Shown here: in pieces, positions 1-4,047 of the stretch
Layout: every line of letters begins with the position of its first letter
Position numbering within the stretch: position 1 is the first letter of the stretch
Assembly: GCA_919901875.1 (NCBI GenBank)
Contig: CAKKQG010000034.1
Span: 1 to 5,436 of the forward strand
Source: Anaerolineales bacterium
Lineage (GTDB): Bacteria; Chloroflexota; Anaerolineae; Anaerolineales; VGOW01
Length of the DNA: 5,436 nucleotides
Direction of reading: 5' to 3'
Position numbers and translations under genes: made by a program
The notes under the pieces: model-generated
What the model saw: only the letters and a program-made list of their open reading frames with translations
Database searches by the model: none
Told to the model about the DNA's origin: nothing

Positions 1-1
1 T

Positions 2-1120
2 GCCGCTTTGATTCGCACCCATCAAAAAAAGATCAACGCGATTCTGCTCGAAGCGGGCAAGACGCTCGCCCCTGCCGACTCGGTTTATTTTGACGGAGTC
101 CGCGTCCCCGTCGAAGGGGCTGCCGCCCGCCCCGCGGCCGCGCTGCCTCATTCCATCGTCATCCAACGTGCCGCGCCCGTCATCCTCATTGACAACGGCA
201 AAGCGCAAACGATCACTATCTCCGCCCTCACCGTGAGTCAGGCAATCTCCGAAGCGGGCATTCAACTTTATCTTGCCGATGGAGTGACGCCGTCACTCGA
301 CACACCGCTTCGCTCCGGTATGACGATCACATTAGTTCGTTCACTCCCTGTAACGATCCAAGTAGATGGAGTGACTCTGCAAACACGCACGCGGCGCAAA
401 CTTGTTGGCGAAGTGTTGACCGACGCCGGTGTGACTCTGTTCGGTCTTGACGCCACCATTCCTGCGCTCGCCGACTCCATCCCCGCCGACGGTTCGCCGA
501 TTCGGGTGATGCGAGTCAATGAAATTGTGATCAACGATCAAAAGCCGATCAAATATGATCTTCAATATCAGGCGTTGAACGATCTCGATCTCGATAACAC
601 CCGCGTTGTTCAGCAAGGCGTGAATGGCGCGCTGGCGACTCGCGTGGTGGTGCGTTACGAAAACGGAATCGAAGTCTCGCGCGCGACTCAAGATCAATGG
701 ATGCAGGTCTCGCCCAAAGCGCACATCGTTGGCTATGGCACGCGTGCCACCATTAAAAGCGCGGATACCGCCGATGGAACGATTCAGTATTGGCGCGCAG
801 TTCGGATGTATGCCACGTCTTACTCTGCCTCACGCGCCGGCACGCCGATCACCGTCCCTTGGTATGGCTTGACTCGATCTGGGAAAAAATTGACACGCGG
901 CATGGTCGCTATTGATCTCAACGTGATGCCGCTCGGCACGCGCCTCTATGTTCCCGGTTACGGTTATGCTGTCGCCGAAGACACGGGCAGCGGAGTCAAA
1001 GGCAAATGGATCGATCTTGGCTACGACGATTGGAATTATGAATCGTGGCATTCATTCGTCACCGTTTATTTTCTTGCGCCCGTGCCATCGGCGAGTCAAA
1101 TTAAGTGGATACTTCCTTAA
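2..1120 (+). CDS. Secreted cell-wall protein with DUF348, G5 and 3D domains (YabE-like), 5'-truncated
   Basis: The reading frame is open to the left edge, so the true start lies outside; the TTG at position 8 is only the first possible start inside the window. Residues are counted from that codon. Residues 4-35 look like the second half of a DUF348 repeat. Two fuller DUF348 repeats follow (about 51-109 and 113-170), then a G5 domain (about 171-245) and a C-terminal 3D domain (about 265-358). The three aspartates that name the 3D fold are visible: D303 in AIDLNVMPLGT, D325 in AEDTGSGVKG and D336 in WIDLGYDD. In known families this fold resembles the MltA lytic transglycosylase core, and DUF348-G5 proteins such as YabE and Rpf-like factors are exported and bind or remodel peptidoglycan. 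The signal peptide or membrane anchor must lie upstream. Catalytic activity is inferred from the fold only. The gene reads toward rsmA, 56 bp downstream, and could share its transcript. Confidence 0.9.
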   Translation, partial: AALIRTHQKKINAILLEAGKTLAPADSVYFDGVRVPVEGAAARPAAALPHSIVIQRAAPVILIDNGKAQTITISALTVSQAISEAGIQLYLADGVTPSLDTPLRSGMTITLVRSLPVTIQVDGVTLQTRTRRKLVGEVLTDAGVTLFGLDATIPALADSIPADGSPIRVMRVNEIVINDQKPIKYDLQYQALNDLDLDNTRVVQQGVNGALATRVVVRYENGIEVSRATQDQWMQVSPKAHIVGYGTRATIKSADTADGTIQYWRAVRMYATSYSASRAGTPITVPWYGLTRSGKKLTRGMVAIDLNVMPLGTRLYVPGYGYAVAEDTGSGVKGKWIDLGYDDWNYESWHSFVTVYFLAPVPSASQIKWILP

Positions 1121-1122
1121 AT

Positions 1123-1171
1123 TCCAAACTCCAAACTCCAAACCTCCAACCTCTGACCTCCAGCCTCTAAC
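1123..1171. repeat. Degenerate heptanucleotide tandem repeat, seven units
   Basis: The sequence splits without gaps into seven 7-bp units: TCCAAAC three times, then CTCCAAC, CTCTGAC, CTCCAGC and CTCTAAC. A further partial unit (TTCCA) runs into the rsmA ATG. The array fills nearly all of the 56-bp gap between the 3D-domain gene and rsmA. It is purine-poor on the plus strand and leaves no Shine-Dalgarno sequence for rsmA. It resembles in kind the short tandemly repeated heptamers of filamentous cyanobacteria, although the unit differs. Function is unknown; slippage-prone spacer DNA is the simplest reading. Confidence 0.8.
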
Positions 1172-1176
1172 TTCCA

Positions 1177-1998
1177 ATGAAAGAAACCCTCCGCCGCTTT
1201 AATTTCACGCCGAAAAAAAGTTTAGGACAAAACTTTCTTTTCGATCCGGCGATCATTGATCGCATCGTCGCGGCGGGTGAGGTGACGGCGAATGACGTGG
1301 TGCTGGAGATCGGACCCGGCGCGGGTAGCCTCACCCGTTGTTTAGCCGAGTCGGCAAAAGAAGTGATCGCCGTTGAACTTGATGATCGCTTGATCCCCAT
1401 TCTGGAATACACTCTCGCCGATTATCCGAATGTCAAGATTGTTCATGGTGATATTCTAGAAATCGAGACTTCGGAAGTTTTTAAAACTTCCGAAGTCTCT
1501 ACTTCCGAAGTCTATAAGGTGATCGCTAACATCCCTTATTACCTCACCTCTGCCATCATCCGCCACCTGCTCGAATCGAAAACGAAACCGTCGCTCATCG
1601 TCCTCACCGTTCAACGCGAAGTGGCAGAACGCCTCTGCGCCCAACCGCCGGAGATGAGTGTGTTAGCGGTCAGCGTGCAGGTGTATGGCGAACCACACAT
1701 CGTCGGCAAAATTCCGGCGGGCGCGTTTTACCCAAAGCCCGATGTAGAGTCGGCGATTGTGCGAATCGATCTCTTCGCCGCGCCGCCCTTCGCAAGCGGT
1801 GAGGACACCGATCATTTTTTTTCTATGGTTAAAGCGGGCTTCAGCCAAAAGCGCAAAAAATTAAAGAACGCGCTGGCTTCAGGATTGAAAATTAAAATGG
1901 AAGAAGTCGAGGAGATGCTAAGTAAAGCGGGGATCGATTCAAATCGCCGAGCGGAGACGTTGACGGTTGAAGAGTGGAAGAAGATCAAAAGGAAATAA
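1177..1998 (+). CDS. rsmA: 16S rRNA (adenine1518-N6/adenine1519-N6)-dimethyltransferase
   Basis: This is RsmA/KsgA, which uses S-adenosylmethionine to dimethylate two adjacent adenines in the 3'-terminal hairpin of 16S rRNA during late 30S assembly. The 273 residues match the usual family length. The N terminus carries the signature KKSLGQNFL (13-21). Motif I EIGPGAGSLT is at 44-53, the SAM ribose-binding acid is E67, D92 lies in the HGDILE strand, and catalytic motif IV is NIPYY (118-122). FYPKPDVESAIV (184-195) and FSQKRKKLKNAL (222-233) are typical of the C-terminal half. The ATG start fits the family N terminus, but no Shine-Dalgarno sequence precedes it because a heptamer repeat occupies that space. 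The oddity is residues 97-114, which hold three TSEV peptides encoded by a near-perfect palindrome plus a third copy. They fall in the loop before motif IV, where the family varies, so the enzyme should remain active. Confidence 0.96.
   Translation: MKETLRRFNFTPKKSLGQNFLFDPAIIDRIVAAGEVTANDVVLEIGPGAGSLTRCLAESAKEVIAVELDDRLIPILEYTLADYPNVKIVHGDILEIETSEVFKTSEVSTSEVYKVIANIPYYLTSAIIRHLLESKTKPSLIVLTVQREVAERLCAQPPEMSVLAVSVQVYGEPHIVGKIPAGAFYPKPDVESAIVRIDLFAAPPFASGEDTDHFFSMVKAGFSQKRKKLKNALASGLKIKMEEVEEMLSKAGIDSNRRAETLTVEEWKKIKRK
1465..1513. repeat. In-frame palindromic repeat inside rsmA, three 11-mer copies
   Basis: Positions 1465-1481 and 1483-1499 are perfect reverse complements of 17 bases around a single central T. 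Each arm contains the 11-mer ACTTC(G/C)GAAGT, itself a near palindrome, at 1468-1478 and 1486-1496. A third copy, ACTTCCGAAGT, lies at 1501-1511. The copies start 18 and 15 bases apart, so all three read in the same frame as Thr-Ser-Glu-Val. This looks like a small palindromic element that entered a tolerant loop of RsmA without breaking the frame, as the palindromic elements of Rickettsia do in their host genes. Local expansion of a short palindrome is an alternative. In the transcript the 17-bp arms should form a strong hairpin ahead of the motif IV codons. Confidence 0.85.
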
Positions 1999-2235
1999 AG
2001 GAAAGAAAGGAACTCAGGGAAATACGTAACTACTCGCGAGGCGTGGTGGGTTGCGTCTCTAATCCGAATTTTGGCATTGTTCTGAAGTTGAACTTTCTTC
2101 TGCCAATAGGCGGAAAAATGTTTGGGGCGAGAAAAAAGTTGACTGCGGATTAGAGTGAGCCTCTCTCCATCCTCTTGGGTGAGTAGTTACCCTGTTTCCC
2201 TTGTTTCCTTGTTTCCCTTATTTCCCTGTTTCCCC
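1991..2235. repeat. Imperfect long inverted repeat between rsmA and plsC
   Basis: The convergent gap is built as nested inverted repeats. The outer box GTAACTACTC (2026-2035) is matched by GAGTAGTTAC (2181-2190), and the inner box CTCTAATCCG (2057-2066) by CGGATTAGAG (2146-2155). A smaller pair, TTGGCA (2071-2076) and TGCCAA (2101-2106), sits inside. Outside the outer box the symmetry continues: the purine-rich stretch 1991-2025 approximates the reverse complement of the pyrimidine stretch from 2191 to about 2226. The parts between the 10-bp boxes differ in sequence and slightly in length (20 and 25 bases). No protein is encoded inside. This could be a MITE-like remnant or a structured bidirectional 3' region. 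No transposase or clear target-site duplication is visible. Confidence 0.6.
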
Positions 2236-2293
2236 TGTTTCCCTTATTTCCCTGTTTCCCTATCTCCCTTATTTCCCCGTTTCCATTATTTCC
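2191..2293. repeat. Pyrimidine-rich tandem repeat (TGTTTCCC / TTATTTCCC units)
   Basis: About 100 bases consist of roughly twelve units of 6-10 bases, alternating TGTTTCCC and TTATTTCCC with small changes. The plus strand is almost free of G and poor in A. The right end of the tract lies inside plsC: on the minus strand it encodes the last eight residues (KEIMETGK) and the TAA stop. The 3' end of rsmA (GGAAATAA) reads like the same unit in the opposite orientation. The tract is too irregular in unit and spacing for a CRISPR array. A slippage-derived satellite is the simplest explanation. Confidence 0.75.
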
Positions 2294-2967
2294 TTAACTC
2301 TCACCTCGCCTTTATAAACCCCCTGATACTCTTCCGGCAACAATGCTGCAATGTGGCACATGACCTCGTGCGTGTATTGATCGAGTAACGCCGATTTGTT
2401 ATCGCCAGAGAGAGGCGGGAGTGAGAAAGCGGGACCGTAAGTGACGGTGATTGTCGGGCGGCGCAAGTGTCTTAATTCGCTCCACACCTTTTCTGTTCCA
2501 ATGATTCCCACAGGCACAATGTTCACTCCAGCTTTGCAAGCCAGAAACGCCGCGCCCGTCTTGCCCGCTTGAAGCGCGTGCGTGTGTTTGCTTCGCGTGC
2601 CTTCGGGCGCCATGCCCAAAATTTTATTTTGCTTCAGCACTGCCAGCGACGTTTTAATCGCCGCCAGATCGCCCACGCCGCGAGTGATCCACACTCCGCC
2701 CACATTGCTCACCAGCCAGTTGAAAAGCGGATTCTTTTTGTAGGTGTCGGCGGCTAGCGGCATCATCTCTTGATAGCGCGGGAATGTGATGAACAGCAGA
2801 GGCGGGTCGGCATAGCTGAGATGATTCGTGACGATCAGCACCGCGCCTTCTTGCGGCACGTTCTCAATGCCGCGCACTTCCAAGCGACTCAAGATCGCAT
2901 AAATTTTTCGGAATAACCGCCAAAGAAATGATTTCAACGGATATGCGCTTGTGCTATCACTGCCCAT
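2269..2967 (-). CDS. plsC: 1-acyl-sn-glycerol-3-phosphate acyltransferase (PlsC/LPLAT family)
   Basis: The protein belongs to the membrane-associated acyltransferases that add the second acyl chain to lysophosphatidate, making phosphatidate for phospholipid synthesis. All four family blocks are visible in the 232 residues: the catalytic NHLSYAD (48-54, H49 and D54), GGVWITRG (90-97), the phosphate-binding PEGTRS (121-126) and VPVGIIG (151-157). Residues 11-29 form a hydrophobic or amphipathic N-terminal helix suited to membrane contact. The ATG at 2967 is preceded by GAGGTG five bases upstream and by an in-frame stop, so this start is well supported. The first 34 bases overlap the end of the lipoprotein gene in another frame, which implies co-transcription and possibly translational coupling. 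The last eight codons come from a tandem repeat. The exact acyl acceptor cannot be read from sequence; a related LPLAT specificity is possible. Confidence 0.92.
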   Translation of the reverse strand: MGSDSTSAYPLKSFLWRLFRKIYAILSRLEVRGIENVPQEGAVLIVTNHLSYADPPLLFITFPRYQEMMPLAADTYKKNPLFNWLVSNVGGVWITRGVGDLAAIKTSLAVLKQNKILGMAPEGTRSKHTHALQAGKTGAAFLACKAGVNIVPVGIIGTEKVWSELRHLRRPTITVTYGPAFSLPPLSGDNKSALLDQYTHEVMCHIAALLPEEYQGVYKGEVRVKEIMETGK

Positions 2968-3884
2968 CGTGTCACCTCAGAAATGCCCGCCATCGTGATC
3001 GAAAACGGTGTGTTGCCTCGCGGAGCGATTGTCCCATTTAAAATAATTTTGCGGTAACTTGCCACCGCGCCAGCAGAATTATACACAGTGGCAACGATCA
3101 CGACTGATTTTACTTCGACACTTGCTGGATTGATCACGCTCCCGTTAATGATATAGCCGCTTGAGGAGAATGATCCTGCCGCGCCACTGACGTTCAACAT
3201 CACATACCTCTCTGCCAGTGCGGATGCCGACTCGGCGGTGAGCATCGCGCTGCTTGCCACTCGATTGGAACTTAACGCCGCCTGCGGAAACATTGCCGCC
3301 AACGGCACACTCACGCCAATCGGGATAACATCAAGCGGCGAATAGGCAACCGCGTTCGGGAACCGGCCCGGCGAGTTGTCGGCGTTTAACAGATTCACTT
3401 GCGCCGAGAGATTCAAGATGGGTGTGTTGCCCGTATTCTTAAATTCGCTCAAACAGATCACGCTCGACGACGGTGTGGGTGAACAATAAAATGTGCCGAG
3501 CGTGATCGGCAAAGGTGTGATGGCGGGCAGGGGGATCGAAGCGGCGGCGAGACCTTGTGTGTCTGGCGGCAGAAGAATCGTTTGCCCCGGTTGTAGATTC
3601 GCCGGATTGAGTCCGGGATTTAATTTATCTATCGCTTCGAGCGAGACATTGAATTTAGAAGCGATGGCGATCAGCGTATCACCTTTTTGAATTTTGTAGG
3701 CAACGGGCGCGGGCGTGGGCGGCAGGGTGGGCAGCGGCGGCGGCGTGTTCGTCGGTGCGCCGGGGATGAGCGGCAGGGGTGTGGTCGTTGGCATCCGCCG
3801 CAGTGTCGGCGTCAACGTGATCGAGTCGTCAACTCCGCAGGCGCCGATCAAAATTGAGAGAGCGATGATCCAAATTTTTTTCAT
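2934..3884 (-). CDS. Lipoprotein with LysM domain and C-terminal FxLYD-like domain
   Basis: I start it at the ATG whose first base is 3884, giving 316 residues; a TTG codon directly upstream (3885-3887) is in frame but less likely. The N terminus MKKIWIIALSILIGAC is a lipoprotein signal peptide with the lipid-modified cysteine at residue 16. A low-complexity linker rich in Thr and Pro (about 22-61) follows, then one LysM domain (about 62-106, beginning YKIQKGDTLIAIASKFNVS), which in known proteins binds N-acetylglucosamine-containing glycans such as peptidoglycan. The C-terminal half has two beta-rich stretches, about 128-200 and 245-300. The latter, with INGSVINPASVEVKSVVIV and a late PRGNTPFSI, resembles the FxLYD family. 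The protein should sit on the outer face of the membrane, tethered to lipid and touching the wall. It is the first gene of a two-gene unit with plsC. Its ligand and role are unknown. Confidence 0.88.
   Translation of the reverse strand: MKKIWIIALSILIGACGVDDSITLTPTLRRMPTTTPLPLIPGAPTNTPPPLPTLPPTPAPVAYKIQKGDTLIAIASKFNVSLEAIDKLNPGLNPANLQPGQTILLPPDTQGLAAASIPLPAITPLPITLGTFYCSPTPSSSVICLSEFKNTGNTPILNLSAQVNLLNADNSPGRFPNAVAYSPLDVIPIGVSVPLAAMFPQAALSSNRVASSAMLTAESASALAERYVMLNVSGAAGSFSSSGYIINGSVINPASVEVKSVVIVATVYNSAGAVASYRKIILNGTIAPRGNTPFSITMAGISEVTRWAVIAQAHIR
2973..2978 (-). promoter_or_regulatory. Ribosome binding site of plsC
   Basis: On the minus strand GAGGTG ends five bases before the plsC ATG. It lies inside the 3' end of the lipoprotein gene. 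It fixes the start at 2967 and argues against the TTG at 2935-2937, which overlaps the lipoprotein stop but has no such site. It is the only clear Shine-Dalgarno sequence ahead of the four starts visible in the window. Confidence 0.75.
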
Positions 3885-3891
3885 CAAATTT

Positions 3892-3897
3892 ATTATA
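3892..3897 (-). promoter_or_regulatory. Consensus -10 box of the lipoprotein/plsC unit
   Basis: The minus strand carries a perfect TATAAT that ends seven bases before the lipoprotein ATG. Transcription would then begin at or next to the start codon, giving a leaderless mRNA; consistently, no Shine-Dalgarno sequence is present. The -35 region is weak: TTTCAA at 3914-3919 with 16-base spacing matches only three consensus positions. The call rests on the -10 match and its location. Confidence 0.55.
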
Positions 3898-3908
3898 GCG
3901 GATGCTCA

Positions 3909-3924
3909 GGCGATTGAAATCGCC
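3909..3924. promoter_or_regulatory. Dyad over the -35 region of the lipoprotein promoter
   Basis: GGCGATT (3909-3915) and AATCGCC (3918-3924) are perfect 7-bp inverted repeats with a two-base centre. They cover the place where the -35 element of the minus-strand promoter should be and overlap the outer end of the adjacent palindromic element by five bases. It could be an operator or just part of that element. No regulator gene is nearby. Confidence 0.35.
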
Positions 3925-3996
3925 GCAACACAAAGCGAAGTCCGCCTACGCGGACTTGAAACCTGCGTAGGCAGGTTTTGCCTTGTGTTGCCGCGA
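3920..3996. repeat. Three-way-junction palindromic element (REP/MITE-like)
   Basis: A 77-bp stretch folds almost completely on paper. The outer stem joins 3920-3936 to 3980-3996 (15 of 17 positions pair). Inside it are two perfect 8-bp hairpins separated by single bases: 3938-3945 with 3950-3957 (loop CTAC) and 3959-3966 with 3971-3978 (loop GTAG). The two loops are reverse complements, so they could kiss, and GCCTACGC (3944-3951) can also pair with GCGTAGGC (3965-3972) as an alternative 8-bp stem. The element is symmetric about position 3958. It encodes no protein and lies between divergent genes. It fits a palindromic interspersed repeat or a small structured RNA; the sequence alone does not decide. 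Confidence 0.85.
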
Positions 3997-4006
3997 ATTT
4001 ATTCGC

Positions 4007-4021
4007 CAAGTTGCAAACTTG
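4007..4021. promoter_or_regulatory. Dyad CAAGTT-GCA-AACTTG, possible operator
   Basis: A perfect 6-bp inverted repeat with a three-base centre lies 27-41 bases before the TPR-gene ATG. It overlaps the candidate -35 hexamer TTGCAA (4011-4016). Its size and position suit a dimeric repressor site, but no known regulator consensus is recognised and chance is possible. Confidence 0.3.
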
Positions 4022-4038
4022 CCTTACTGTGCTAAACT
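4011..4038 (+). promoter_or_regulatory. Candidate promoter of the TPR gene
   Basis: TTGCAA (4011-4016) and TAAACT (4033-4038) are separated by 16 bases, and each matches four of six consensus positions. The -10-like box ends nine bases before the ATG, so the transcript would have little or no leader. No Shine-Dalgarno sequence is present. This is a weak call. Confidence 0.3.
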
Positions 4039-4047
4039 TTCCTCAAT

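Noticed and set aside
341..724. Minus-strand open frame opposite the DUF348/G5 region
   Set aside because: Antisense shadow of a clear domain protein, with no family motif of its own.
1249..1263. Perfect 7-bp inverted repeat GCGATCA-T-TGATCGC
   Set aside because: It lies in conserved rsmA coding sequence (AIIDR) and is explained by codon choice around Ile-Asp-Arg.
1467..1497. Intrinsic terminator or attenuator within rsmA
   Set aside because: The hairpin is in the middle of a full-length coding region that continues with all later family motifs; the T and A runs are inside the stem, not after it.
2024..2191. Small hypothetical protein or riboswitch in the convergent gap
   Set aside because: No open frame with a start signal is seen, and the region follows both genes rather than preceding one, so a leader riboswitch is unlikely.
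2191..2293. CRISPR array
   Set aside because: Units of 6-10 bases without spacers and with drifting sequence; no cas gene in the window.
2155..2388. Plus-strand open frame across the pyrimidine repeat
   Set aside because: Its product is a low-complexity Ser/Pro/Phe run made by the tandem repeat and it overlaps the end of plsC; no ribosome binding site.
3885..3887. TTG as start of the lipoprotein gene
   Set aside because: An ATG follows immediately and gives a normal MKK signal-peptide start; the TTG adds one residue and has no better ribosome binding site.
3920..3996. tRNA gene, because of length (77 bases) and cloverleaf-like folding
   Set aside because: Only two inner hairpins are present, both with 4-base loops; there is no anticodon arm, no T-loop GTTCRAN sequence and no acceptor-like 7-bp stem.
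3938..3996. Rho-independent terminator
   Set aside because: The hairpins lack a following T tract on either strand and lie upstream of both divergent genes, where no transcript is expected to end.
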